DNA of 64,000 bases from Cryptomeria japonica. Lineage: Eukaryota; Streptophyta; Pinopsida; Cupressales; Cupressaceae. Positions 1 through 10,990 of this stretch are shown here, piece by piece. The notes under the pieces are model-generated. The model did no database searches. It saw nothing but the letters and a program-made list of their open reading frames with translations, and was not told the DNA's origin. The stretch is from NCBI RefSeq assembly GCF_030272615.1, contig NC_081411.1, positions 181,930,977 to 181,994,976 of the forward strand, given 5' to 3'. The translations under genes were made by a program, and so were the position numbers. The first letter of the stretch is position 1. Each line of letters begins with the position of its first letter.

Positions 1-637
1 GGAAGCATACCGGCACAGAGGCTGACATGATTTTTGTTATATTATATTTTGTTTATTATTGTAAAAAATTTGTAAGCCGACTAGGTATCATTGTAAAATG
101 ACTCTTATATATAAAAGATCATTGTAGGACATCTGATAAGATATGGTAGAATGTAATTAGGCGAAATAAGGTAGACCTATTATGCGAATCATAGGATAAG
201 GGTTTATATAAGAAGCAGAGCAGAAACCGATACTGGATCTGGCATTATAGATGCTATTCTAAAGTAGTACAAGATACTGGATTTGTATAATCCATTATTG
301 TAAGTCAGTGAGACTTCCCATTGAGCAATCAGGTCTAGGCACTTGGCCTTCCTGCATGTGCAGGCCCCTCTTGTAAGTAATATTCTCTTATTAGCCAATA
401 AGTGAATATTGTGAGTCACAAATCCCACTGAGGTTTTTCCCACACCAAGTTTCCTCATTAAAATTTTGTATTATGGTGTGTTTCTTATGTGGTTGCTTTC
501 ATTTCTGTTTATTACATTATTTCTTGCTTACCGGTACACTATTATAATATGCTCTACATGTTTTAAGTTAGGAAATTCAACTCACCAGTTAGATACTGAT
601 TCACCCCCCTCTCTCAGTATCTGTGGGAATCCTAACA
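1..637 (+). mobile_element. Copia-type LTR, 3' portion (solo or 3' LTR)
   Basis: The right part of a long terminal repeat. It shares the layout of the LTRs at 20740-21945 and 32782-34010: a TATA-like tttatataag near 208-217, a line reading cttggccttcctgcatgtg..., a conserved gaggtttttccc stretch, a C-rich tract before the end (about 600-615) and a terminus ending in taaca at 637. No primer-binding site follows at 638, so this is either a 3' LTR of an element lying to the left of the window or a solo LTR. The left end is not visible. It is diverged from the two LTRs further right, so it belongs to a related but separate element. Confidence 0.6.
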
Positions 638-766
638 GTCAAGTTGTTGAAGAATCAAGGAAAACCGAAGACCAAAGAGCTATGGACAATGACTACTACT
701 GATCATGAAGCAATACTGGATACTCTTAAGCAAAGAGATGACCCTTCAGGCATACTTGAGGAGTAA
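638..766 (+). pseudogene. Unrecognised coding-like tail (43 codons) abutting the LTR
   Basis: Directly after the LTR terminus there is an open frame of 42 codons ending in TAA at 764-766. Its composition is protein-like: lysine-rich start, then TMTTTDHEAILDTLKQRDD, then an acidic end. The bases around it have no such bias. It looks like the C-terminal end of a gene whose upstream part is cut off by the LTR, or a piece of an element's coding region. I do not recognise the family. The LTR boundary falls exactly at the start of the readable frame, which suggests insertion into, or transduction of, coding DNA. Confidence 0.3.
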
Positions 767-2018
767 TTCTTTAATGGTCCCTTATTTTTTTTATCATGCA
801 TTTCATTTCAAACAATGGTCATTAAACCTTAATGTTCAAGTTTGTTATGTGTATGTTAAAGATGTGTTCAAAATGCAGGTCTATTGATGAACGTTTTATT
901 TTGGCAACATAGTTTTTGCATGCACATAGTGGGTACACTCGATATAATTGGAAGGGATGTATTTTTGCAACATGACTTATTATCATACATTTGATGAGAT
1001 TTACAATTTTTGCTATTAGACAACACTATTTGACAATTTTTGATTGTATAATTAACACAAACCCTTTATGCTCATGCAGGTCTTTTTTGATGATATACAA
1101 CAGTATCGCATTATAATTTTTGTGTCAACATACTGGGTTCTCTTGATATAATTTGAAGGGACATATTTTTATGGTATATAATCCCACCTTTTCATTTATT
1201 ATCATGCATTTCAGTTGAAGTGATTATCATAAAGCCTTTATGTTCATCCATGCATTTTATGTGTAGACTAACAATTCTTAAAAATACAGGTTCATGCTAG
1301 ATCATTCATCATTGATTAGTTTACTCTTGGTGATGGTACATATTCCTTTGTACATTAATGAGATTCAATTTTGTGCATAAACACTAAGTCAAGTGAATGT
1401 ATTGCTATTTAGAAATGACCATATCTACCATCATCTTCAACCATGTAGAGAAATGCAATGAGAAGGGCTTTAATCAACATGCATCTTTCTTCAAAGTTAT
1501 GCTTGTATACTTTGCAGAGAAACTGGTAAGTTTCGTAATTATACAATCTTGTACATCTTAAAAATGTTTCAAATGATCTATTTATAATTTGACAAAATAA
1601 TTTGTATTAAGTGTTATAATTTGTTTCTTGTAGCACATTCATTCCGCATAAAATGGTTGCTTATTTTGGTCTTCATTTATATGCAGGCATTGTTGTATGT
1701 AATCTTTTCTCTTAGCACATGAGGATGTCTAATGCAGATGGAGTGGGATGTTGTATTTGTATATGGATGTAAATTTATGTTACTTTGTTATGATGATATA
1801 CAATGTCCATGAGCAAATTGGTTTAGTTATATTGATGATATACAATGTATCTGTACATGAGTACATTCGTGTAGTTGTACTGATAATGAAAAAAAATCAT
1901 GTTTGCATATCCCTTCATGGATGTCACATGCAAGTGTAATGATAATTATGTGTATACAATACATGGAAATATTGATGATCATTATGTGTCTACAGTGTAA
2001 TGCTTGGTTATCTATATT
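767..2018. other. AT-rich non-coding stretch with weak internal repeats
   Basis: No gene seen. A motif reading ttatcatgcatttca, followed about 20-30 bases later by a cattaaacctt/cataaagccttt segment, recurs near 795 and 1199, with a weaker relative near 980. This indicates old, diverged tandem copies of roughly 400 bp. From 1748 to 2000 there are several short repeats of a gatgatatacaatgt type. Short open frames here have no protein-like composition. Confidence 0.4.
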
Positions 2019-4052
2019 TTTCATTGAATGAGATTGGTGATTTTTTTGCCAACTTTGCAAAAAATGCTACCCTAATAAAACTATAAGGAAACTTGAAAAA
2101 CAAAGATATAATTTTGTAGGGACCCCTCTCATGGCTCCATAGGTTCAAATGGATAATTCATAGGTGCCACAGATTCTGAGTTAGGGCTTGTCATAGTTTG
2201 ACAATTTTTAACACTTAGGGTGTTCAAGGGATGGCGTCGGTAGGGTATGACCCCGAGCGTTTGACCAAGTTGGGGGGGGGGAATAGGAGCATGCATAGGG
2301 TAATAATTCCTAACAGACATGTCTAAGTTGAAGGTTCCCTATCATGATGAGCAAAACAAGAAATTGGCCACGTGACAACATTCGATTGAATGAGACTGAC
2401 GATTTTTTCGCCAACTGAAAAAATATTGACCTAATAAAACCATAGGGAAAATTGAAACCGAGATAGAATTTTGTAGGGACCCCTCTTGTGGACCCGTAGG
2501 TTCAAATGGATTATTCACAGGTGCCACGGATTCCAAGTTAGGGCCCATCAAAGTTTGACAATTTTTAGCACTTGGGGTGCTCAAGGGACGATGCCGTTAG
2601 GGTATGACCCCTAGAGTTCAACCAAGTCAGATGCCTAACTGGACATGTCAGATCCCACAATTTTTTATCATGACAAGCAGAATGAGAAATTGGCCACGTG
2701 ACAACATTCGATTGAATGAGACTGACTATTTGGTGCCCTAATAAAACCGTAGGAAAAATTGAAAAAATGAGATAGGCTTTTGTAGGGACCCCTCTCGTGG
2801 CCCCGTAGGTTCAAATAGATCATTTGTAGGTGCCACAGATTTTGAGTTAGGGCCCATGAAATTTTGACAATTTTTAGCACTTAAGGTGCTCAAGGGATGA
2901 CGCCGGTAGGGTATGACTCCGAGCATTCAACCAAGTGGGGGAGAAAAATAGGAACATGCATAGAGTAATAATTCCTAACTGGACATGTCTTAGCTAATGG
3001 CTCATTATCATGATGAGAAGAATGAGAAATTGGCCACGCGACAACATTCAATTGAATCAAACTGACAATTTTTTTGCCAACCAAAAAATGTTGTCCTAAT
3101 AAAACCGTAGGGAAACTTGAAAAACCGAGATAGGATTTTGTAGGAAGCCCTCTCTTGGACCTATAGGTTCAAATGGATCACTCACAGGTGCCACGGATTT
3201 CAAGTTAGGGCCCGTCAAAGTTTGACAATTTTTAGCACTTAGGGTTCTCAAGGGACGACGCCGGTAGGGTATGACCCCGAGAGTTCAACTGAGTGGGGGA
3301 GAAAAATAGGAGCATGCATACGGTAATAATGTCTAATTGGATATGTCTAAGCTAACGGTTTGTTATCATGATGAGCAAAATGAGAAATTGGCCACGCGAC
3401 AATATTCGATTGAATGAGACTGATGATTTTTTCGCCAACTGAAAAATGCTTTACTAATAAAACCGTAGAGAAAATTGAAAAACCGAGATAGAGTTTTGTA
3501 GGGACCCCTCTCATGGACCCGTAGATTTAAACAGATCATTCGTAGGTGCCACGGATTTCAAGTGAGGGCCCGTCAAAGTTTGACAATTTTTAGCACTTAG
3601 GATGCTTAAGGGACGACGTCGGTAGGGTATGACCCCGAGCGTTTGACCAAGTGGGGAGGGAAAATAGGACCATGCATAGGGTAATAATGCCTAACTAGAC
3701 ATTTTAGAGCTGACGGTTCATTATCACGACGAGAAGAACGAGAAATTGGCCATGCGACAACATTTGATTGAATGAGATTGTTGATTTTTTTGGCAACCGA
3801 AAAAAATGCTGTCCTAATAAAATCGTAGGGAAAATTGAAACAATGAGATAGGCTTTTGTAGGGACCCCTCTCATGGCCCCATAGGTTCAAACGAATTATT
3901 TGCAGGCACCACGAATTTTGAGTTAGGGCTCGTTAAAGTTTGATAATTTTTTAGAAGTTAGGGTGCTGAAGGGACGACGTCGGTAGGGTATGACCTTGAG
4001 CATTCGACTGAGTAGGGGGGGATAGGAGCATGCATAGGGTAATAATGAATTA
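2019..4052. repeat. Tandem repeat array, about six units of ~358 bp
   Basis: Six head-to-tail copies of a GC-richer unit. The shared anchor (gggacccctctc or its variant) falls at about 2121, 2478, 2787, 3145, 3503 and 3863, giving spacings of 357, 309, 358, 358 and 360. The third interval is short by ~49 bp because one copy has lost the segment around the gccaac...aaaaatg stretch. Other shared blocks are gttgaatgagactga, ttgacaatttttagcactt, gacgacgccggtagggtatgacc and ggagcatgcatagggtaataat. The last copy stops at about 4052. Units differ from each other by very roughly 10-15 percent. Short minus-strand frames inside are mutually homologous only because the units are, and are not counted as genes. 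Confidence 0.9.
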
Positions 4053-5188
4053 TATTGTATTGTATTGTTCATTAAATGAATTAGGCGCCTCCTCACCTCT
4101 ATGTAATGAACTGTGAAAATACAAATGTTACCACTACATCATCAATGTATGATGAAGGTGCCTCCTCGCCTCTAGCATATGAGGACTCCCCAGGGTATGC
4201 TCCAGTCTATGTCATAACATCTGGTGCATCGTGCATCTCATGCACCTCATAATCTGCACTGTGCGCAAGAGGATCAACATGCTGTCCAACTGGACCCAAG
4301 CATACGTGCCCACACGTGACACAACTATGGGGCATGCAAATGTGTGGAGTCGAGGAGGACGTGTCAGTTCCACTAGATGCACTAGTACCACCAAAAGTAG
4401 GCTGAGCTACTGACCCAGCCTAAGAAACCAAAAGGCTACTCAAACAGTGAATAGTCGATATGGTCCATGATGCTGCCTCACAAATGATATCTGGATGCTA
4501 CATTGGAGGTGGGGGATCAATAGGAGGAGGTGGGACATATGGGCCCTAGACTACTTTCACTGCCCCAGGTCTATTTTGGGGAATACCTAAACCCACACCC
4601 TGGAAAGGTTGGATGTCAAAGTAGTTCACATGTTTTCCTAAACAAACTTAGCATAAATTTTTTTTATGAAGTAGAATGAGACATCAAGATTTTTGTTGGG
4701 TGGTTTGTCGAAAAGCATCCACCAATGATCCCAAATTTTTTTCACAAACCATCATTTGTGCACCATTTCATAGAAAGTTTTTTTTGGGGGGGTCTACAAG
4801 TTGACCAGTGCAGGGATTCACAAACAATGCGGCGATGGTGGCTTTGGATATCTCGAGATCCTTGCTCTCCTTATAGGACAAGCCATCCGCATATTGTTCC
4901 CTCATAGAATTTCACCACAAAAGAGTGACATTGTTCTCTTCAATGATGGTTTCCATAATCTTTATGATCGACGTGAGGGGATCAAACATTGAGTTTAGGC
5001 GAGGGATCAAACGATAGACATCTGCAATCCCTATCAATTGGTTCAAAATTTTGTGCAATTAAATCCTGAATTGAGGGAGGGTCTGGCAAAGGAGGGTTTG
5101 ATTGTTGTGGTTGTGGTTGATCAATGTTTTCATTGTTATCCCCCATTTTTAACCTAATTGAATGTAAACAATTAAATTTAGTTAACAA
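4053..5188 (-). pseudogene. Decayed coding stretch of unknown family
   Basis: Read on the minus strand, a plausible start lies at about 5146 (MGDNNENIDQPQPQQS..., Pro/Gln-rich). Further down come a segment reading ATIAALFVNPCTGQLVDPP, then a Pro-rich piece (YVPPPPIDPPPP near 4500-4550), a Ser/Thr-rich piece (FGGTSASSGTDTSSSTP near 4340-4400) and a tail reading GEEAPSSYIDD near 4140. Several stops and frame changes separate them. The low-complexity flanks and the position next to a tandem array suggest an accessory protein of a transposable element, but I recognise no catalytic motif and give no family. Confidence 0.35.
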
Positions 5189-5377
5189 ATTTGAACAATT
5201 TTGTATTTGATTTAAAAAAACCTAGTTTTCATGAAAAAACCGTATTTTCAATGAAAAACAAATAAACATTAAAAAAAATACAAAAATTGAATGAAAATGA
5301 TTGAAAACAATAAAAATCCTACATTTTAATGGATTTTTTTTTAGCAAATTTGGGTCCAAAAGGGTTGAAATCAATAC

Positions 5378-8270
5378 CTTCAACTTTGGAATGCAGTCGT
5401 TATTACTGCGTTGCTGCAATATAAAAACTGGATTGCTTCCAATGCTTGCAATTCTCGAATACTTTGTATGTTGTCCAGCCTTTGACAAGACTCAAAGATA
5501 ATGCTCTTCAAACAGCTCCGTCTGCCAAGAATTGACAATTCTCTGCACCCCTGTACTCTGAGTTCGATCAATGTAGTTGGGAGTGTTATGTTGTGAAACT
5601 TGTTACAACAGTTGATTGCAATCATCTTCAATCGATTCAGTTTGGAAAAACTTGGTAACTCCTCGAGCTCAGGACTCTCACAAATGGACAACTCTTCAAG
5701 TCCTGTGAGATTTGCGATCCTCTGTACAGCTTCTGCACTATGAGTTTGATGAGTGTAGTTGGCTGTATTATGTTGTGCAGTTTGTCCCAAGAATAAATTG
5801 CAATCATCTCCAAACGGCTCAGTCCAGCGAGAATGGGCAACTCCTCAAGCTCAGGACAGTCACCAATGCACATGTCTGTAAGTTTTGTAAGATGGCCGGT
5901 CCCTGCCACCATTTTCAATTCTCTGCACCTACGCACTGTGAGTTTGATGAGGGTCATTGGCAGTAATATGCTCTGCAACTTCTGACAAGAATCAATGGTG
6001 ATTCTCTCCAGGCAGCTCAATTCGGCAAGAAATGGCAACTCAATCTCCGGACACTCAGTGATGCCCAGCTCTGTCACCTTTGAATGATCATCCATTCCTA
6101 CAATCCCTTGCAAATGTCTGCAACGTTGCACAATTAGATTGGTGAGCTTTACTGGCAGTGTTATGTTTTGCAGCTTATCACATGATTCAATGTTAATCTC
6201 CTTCACGCAGCGCAGTCCCCGCCAATCACGTATGGACAACTCCTCAAACTCGTGACAACCACAAATCAAAATCCATTCCACATCAAAGTTACTCGATACT
6301 CTCTTTATATTTTGACATTTGTTCAACTGAAAAGACTTGATCTTCCCAAAACCATCAAATGTTATAGTCTGGAGAGAGTCGATAGCCTCAAGACGCAACT
6401 CAAGCTCGAGCTGTCCACACTGAGAAATAATGAGTTCTACCGGATTCTTGAGACGGGATATTTCTGAAACACTTTTCAGTTCTTTACAAGCAACTAATTG
6501 AAGATTCTTCAATGTTCTTGGCAAAGTAACTTGCTGTAGCTTCCTACATCTGAATATGCGAATCTCCACCAAGCAAGTTAAACGTGCAAAACAAGGCAGC
6601 TCTTCAAGCTCCGGACAATCCGATATCCACAAATGTTGCAGACCGCCCATATCAAGATTACCCCTAAGTGCTTTCAAAATCACACAATCAGTCAAATTTA
6701 ACCTACCGCACCCATCAATTGTAATCCTTTCCAGGCAACTTAGACCACAAACAACTGCCATCTCCTCAATCACCGGACACTCTCTAATATGCAGATCTCT
6801 AAGCTTTGTCAGATGGCCTATTCCTGCTTTAAATTGCAGTTCTCTGCACTGCTGCAGTGTGAGTTCGATGAGTGTAGTTGGCAATGTTATGTTGTACACA
6901 CTCAAGCATTCAACAATGCTAATCTTCTCCAGGGGTTTCAAGCTAGAAAGGTTCAATTCAAGCCGAAGTTCGGGGCACCTTATTATTTTTAGCTCTGCAA
7001 GTTTTCTAAGACCAGAAATTCCTACCATTGATTTGAGTTCTAGGCAAGAATTTAACTCAAGACGCTTCAGACTAGTTGGTAAAGTCATGTTTTGCAGGCT
7101 CCCGCACCGGTGAATGCGGATTTCCTCAAGGTAAATTAGACGCCCAAAAGATGGCAGCTCTTTAAGCATCGGACAATCCGATATAGATAATCCATCAAGA
7201 TCAAAGTTACCAGACCCTCCTTTCAGAATACCACAATCAGTCAAAGTGAGGTGATTGAGCTTCCCACATCTATCAATTATAATCATCTCTAAGCACCTTC
7301 GACCGCAAATAACTGGGAAACTCTTAAGCTCTGGACAGCCACAAATGTTCACCACTCCAATCATTTCAAATGATATTCCTGATACTGTTTCCATATTTTT
7401 ACAATCCTTCAGATCAAAACATTTTACCTTCAAAGACCTATCAGCTTTTATCCTCTTGAGACTGTTAAAACCCACTAGACACAAATCAAGCTGCAGCATT
7501 CCACACCAAGAAATACTAACTTCTACAAGCTTTAGAAGATAAGATAGTCCCGTCACACTTTTCAAATGATCACAGTCCTTAACAATAAGATTTTCCAGGC
7601 AATGCAGATGTGCAAGACATAGCTCATGAAGCTTTGGACATCTACTAATATTCAATTCAACTAGCATCTTAAAATTAAATATTCCTGGCACACTAGTCAT
7701 ATTGCAATTTTCAATTCTGATCGTTTTCGTGCAGCTCAGATGACAAAGATTTGGCTCCTCAAGCATAGGACATTCAGCAATGCTCAATTCTTCAAGCTTT
7801 GTAAAATCAGATGTCACTGACAAAATTCTGAGAAATTCACACTTGCTAACATTAAGACATTTCAATTTTTCAACTCTTCTAAATTGTAATTCAATAAGAG
7901 TCCTCAGGGAAGAAATTTCCAGGTATTGAAGGCTAGGACAATAATTTCCGTCAATTGCAATTCTTCTTATGTTTTCTTGTTCTCTAATTACTAAATCTTC
8001 AAGCAAACTCAATGGGGACTTTGTGCCACCGTTTAATGGAACCGTACAAGACGAAGTCTCTTTCACCGAAGTCGTAGGGAGGGATCCTGAAAGTCTTCTA
8101 CATGTCTTCACAACCAATGACTTCATTTTTGACATGTGTTGACTCACACTGACTTCCTTTTCGACTTCCTTTCCGACTTTCTTTTCCACATGAGTTAATA
8201 TACCTAAGAAATCTGGATACTCTTCTAAAAAAGTTCCATAAATCTCCAGTTTCTTCAATTCGGAGGGAGC
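5378..8270 (-). CDS. TNL copy 1, exon 4: LRR domain
   Basis: Begins APSELKKLEIYGTFLEEYP after a tttcag acceptor at 8271-8276. It runs open for about 850 codons to the 19-bp deletion near 5712, after which the frame shifts. The remaining LRRs are readable in another frame down to about 5395, where a 1-bp deletion shifts it again. The donor is AAG|GTATTG at 5378. Repeats follow the plant cysteine-containing pattern, LxxLxIxxCPxLxELP, with about 23-24 residues each. An intact version would have about 971 codons. Only one amplifiable unit of the kind multiplied in copy 2 is present near 5700-5900, so this copy probably shows the ancestral LRR count. Confidence 0.9.
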
Positions 8271-8497
8271 CTGAAACTCAAAACAAATTAGAAATCATGG
8301 GGAATCCGCTATTGAAGATTCTGAAATGATTACTGTTCCTTTTAGTCAATCTAATAGAACAATTATAACAGCAGGGAAATGAAAGAAAAAAATAATAATG
8401 CTTACAGCTTATGATATTGAAAATGATGAATATCTACCATGACATAATACATACAATTAATGGAGACTTTAACATTTTATGTAAAATAAAAGAATAC

Positions 8498-8827
8498 CTC
8501 TGCATCATGCTGGCACAATCTTTTGAAATATCCATTGCTGATTCTCAGGCACTGCATGTTTTGAAGCTGAATCCATGAAGGAATTCCTGGCTGTACGCTA
8601 AAATTTCCGTCTTGCAGATGCCTTAGATGATTTAAATTGGAAGAATTTGGTCCGGAATATAGATATGGATACCAAATATGAAGCAATAACAAACATGATG
8701 ACATTTCTACACTATCAGCGGATTCCCCTAGAAAGAATTTAACTTGAGAATTGAGTGACTTATCAAAATATGAATGGAAACACCTTCCTTTGGTTTGAGC
8801 AACAATGTTTTCAAACTTCATTGATTC
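8498..8827 (-). CDS. TNL copy 1, exon 3: NB-ARC to LRR linker
   Basis: A 330-bp phase-0 exon that starts ESMKFENIVAQTKGRCF after a tgatgcag acceptor and ends HDAE before gtattc. It encodes a 110-residue segment. It includes SCLLLLHIWYPYLYSGPNSSNL and, near the end, a leucine-rich stretch (LQNMQCLRISNGYFKRL), as expected for the first LRRs of plant TNLs. Compared with copy 2 it keeps nine extra residues (HLRHLQDGN), which sit exactly where another LRR-like xLRxL motif would fall. Copy 2 therefore probably lost them. Confidence 0.85.
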
Positions 8828-8923
8828 CTGCATCATAGAAGGGATTCATTTTAATTTGAAATATGGTGCACTCACATAAGTTGAGATTGAGACAGCAGAA
8901 TTATGAAAGAGGATCACGCATAC

Positions 8924-10049
8924 CAATTTTTTAAGATCCCGAGGACGCCACAAGCGACGAGGCTCGCTGAGCTCATTTGCCATTTGTCTCCCTAAGTCCC
9001 GCAAGTGGTCATGCATTCTCAATAGAGGTATGGGATCTTCTATTTCGTCAACAAGACACTTGTCCTTTAGTACTTGCAATCCATTTTCAGCACTCCATCC
9101 CGATGCCTTCCACACTCTTATGGCTATATACTTTAGTTGGTCAACAAAAAAGCATGCCATGTCCATGAAAATTTGTTTTTCCTCTGTGTTCAAAGCATCA
9201 AAGCTTATTTTAAGACTTTTTTTAATATCTCCATGCATTGTCCCACCAAGTTTTTCAAGCTCTAACCTCCAATAGTTTTCATCTCGAGCATGGACATGCC
9301 TTCCCAGAACTTGAAGAGAGAGGGGTAAGCCTCCACACACACCTAAGAAGTGGTCAACAAGATCTTCGTATCCACTGGCAGGATGAGGTTGAGAGAAAGC
9401 ATGCCAAGTAAAATGTTGTCTGGAATCCTCTTTATCCATTCCTTTTAAATGATAACCTACATCAATTCCCTCGGCTATAAGGATTCCTACATCTCGTGTT
9501 GTAATTATTACCAGACTATTGCCGGGCTTTTCTAACATATGCTTAATCGATAAAGCGTCTAACTGTTCTAGGTGATCAATATCATCTAGAACAAGTAGAA
9601 AACTCAAAGAGCTACTTCTTTCTATACAATTAAAAATATAGCTTTCTCCTTCCTCTATACTTTCAAAAGGAAGCACATCTTCATTGAAGAAATCTTTAAG
9701 GAGTTTCTTTTGTAATGAAGGTAAATTACATCTAACTGAGGCTTCCCGGACATCAAATAGAAAGCAAGCTCGAGCATATTGTTGACGCTTTCTGTTGAAC
9801 AACTCTTTCGAAAGAGTTGTTTTTCCCACTCCGCCCATACCGAAGATGCCGACCATCTTAGCCTTCCCTGCCTCTTCTCTATTCCTTCCACAATGTATTT
9901 CAAAATCTTGAACAAGATTATAAAGGCATCGCCTTTCAAAATCTTGTACAAGCTTGTCAAGTGCTACTGGATGTTTGGCAACATGCAAAGGCTTTATCCT
10001 CTCTACTTCCCTTCGGACTGGTGATAGTATGCTTTTATGGTCACTGACA
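8924..10049 (-). CDS. TNL copy 1, exon 2: NB-ARC domain
   Basis: An uninterrupted 1126-bp exon. The acceptor is aaag before 10049 and the donor is ttg|gtatgc after 8924. It encodes a linker (SDHKSILSPVRREVERIKP), then the ATPase switch. Counting from the TIR start: P-loop GMGGVGKTT at 250-258, kinase-2 LLVLDDID at about 331-338, RNBS-B SLVIITTRD, GLPL at 420-423 and MHD (RMHDHLRDLG) at 525-527. All residues needed for nucleotide binding and for the MHD lock are present. It is about 96 percent identical by eye to exon 2 of copy 2 and shows no break of its own. It is unreadable in this copy only because of the stop in exon 1. Confidence 0.93.
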
Positions 10050-10166
10050 CTTTAAAAGCAAAAATTGAATTTCAAAAAAACCAAATTTTAGTTACTAAAT
10101 GCAGCCATATTTTATTTACAAAGGCACTGAAATAAAGAGAGCGGAATGGAAACAAAGAAAACATAC

Positions 10167-10705
10167 TTGGAATTATTCATTTCGTAACCTGTGCTGAATG
10201 AAATAGACTGGAGGGCTTCCTTCCACTGCTTAAGCTTGTTTAGGTACCTAGATTACTTCTGGTATTGAATGAACGCATCAGCGTAGACTCCCTTTTCTAT
10301 GTGGAGAAGTGCCCAGGGTTCTACCTCATAAAACACGGGAATAATCTTAGCTGGGCCGTGTAACATGAGAACTAGCTCTGCCAAACACCAAGGAGACTCT
10401 GCATATCTTTTGGAGAATATAGCAATGTGAACTGCAGCTGAGTGAATGGTGGTCTCGATGGTAGAAGGAAAGGACTGACCAAGTTCCATTTCTTCCTTGT
10501 CAAGAAAAGCCCGTATTCCCAACTCCTTAAGGGAAGTGTAGAGGGGAAGAGCCAGTGAATATTTGGAATCAGGGCCTCTGTGATTGATGAAGACATCATA
10601 CAATGTTGTTGATTTAGAAACCTTTCTCCGTATGCCTTGAGGTTCAATTCCTGAGAAAGCATGATATTCATCTTTTGGTTGGGGGGACAATGAAGATGAT
10701 GCCAT
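10167..10705 (-). CDS. TNL copy 1, exon 1: TIR domain
   Basis: Starts at ATG 10705, which aligns with the start of copy 2 at 56520. The TIR domain begins near residue 36 (LYDVFINHRGPDSKY) and includes LGIRAFLDKEEMELGQ and SPWCLAELVLML. Glu110 in WCLAEL sits where TIR NADases carry the catalytic glutamate. Codon 151 is TAA (10253-10255), where copy 2 has AAA (Lys), so the frame ends before the last TIR helix. Homologous exon sequence continues to a donor AA|GTATGT after 10167. The exon is 539 bp, the same length as in copy 2. Family role is established; whether a TIR-only product is made from this copy is unknown. Confidence 0.9.
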
Positions 10706-10990
10706 TGATCACAGCTCAAACCTTTGAAACGCAAATGATATATGAGAAAGAGCAAGAGCAGAGACAATTGCACAAGATCAGAGTTAGCATAGATATAATA
10801 AAAATCAGAGATGTTGCAGGCAGGTTCGTTCCTTCCTCGAAAGAACAAGGAAAAGTATTTGGAAACAGAACAGACTTGTACACGCAGTAAATCGGATTTG
10901 ATTCAAAGAAGGAAAAAAAAAGATCAACGTTGATGCGTGGCAATGACCGGCTTCGTCGGCCACTTGCACATAGTGACAACAGCTAATTTT
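10706..10990 (-). promoter_or_regulatory. Upstream region shared by both TNL copies
   Basis: Sequence directly 5' of the TNL copy 1 start that stays alignable with 56521-56780 upstream of copy 2. Shared pieces include ttgatcacagctcaaacctttg, acaattgcacaagatcagagt, ttccttcc.cgaaagaacaagg and a gtcggccact.acacatagtga block. Homology stops near 10990 and 56780, which marks the upstream edge of the duplicated block. It should hold the 5' UTR and core promoter. No TATA element stood out with certainty. Confidence 0.5.

Larger units (their letters stand above)
5378..10705 (-). pseudogene. TIR-NB-ARC-LRR immune receptor, copy 1 (disrupted)
   Basis: A four-exon TNL gene on the minus strand: TIR exon 10705-10167, NB-ARC exon 10049-8924, linker exon 8827-8498 and LRR exon 8270-5378. 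The three introns start with GT and end with AG and keep phase. Such receptors detect pathogen effectors in the cytosol or nucleus; on activation the TIR domains oligomerise and act as NADases. Three changes disrupt the gene against copy 2 at 48389-56520. There is a TAA at 10253-10255 (codon 151), a 19-bp deletion near 5712 and a 1-bp deletion near 5395. With those 20 bases restored the LRR exon would be 2913 bp, a multiple of three. The C-terminal exon present in copy 2 is absent, because homology ends just inside intron 4 at about 5365. As it stands, only a 150-residue TIR protein could be made. Confidence 0.93.

Noticed and set aside
2129-3890. Series of similar minus-strand frames of 62-94 codons
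   Set aside because: They recur only because the ~358-bp units recur. They have different frames and ends in each copy and no conserved start or domain.
6556-7113. Plus-strand 185-codon open frame over the LRR exon of copy 1
   Set aside because: It is antisense to a well-supported LRR exon and has no protein signature.
8977-9275. Plus-strand frames over the NB-ARC exon, repeated at 54797-55087
   Set aside because: They mirror the coding strand of both TNL copies. Their conservation follows from the NB-ARC exon.
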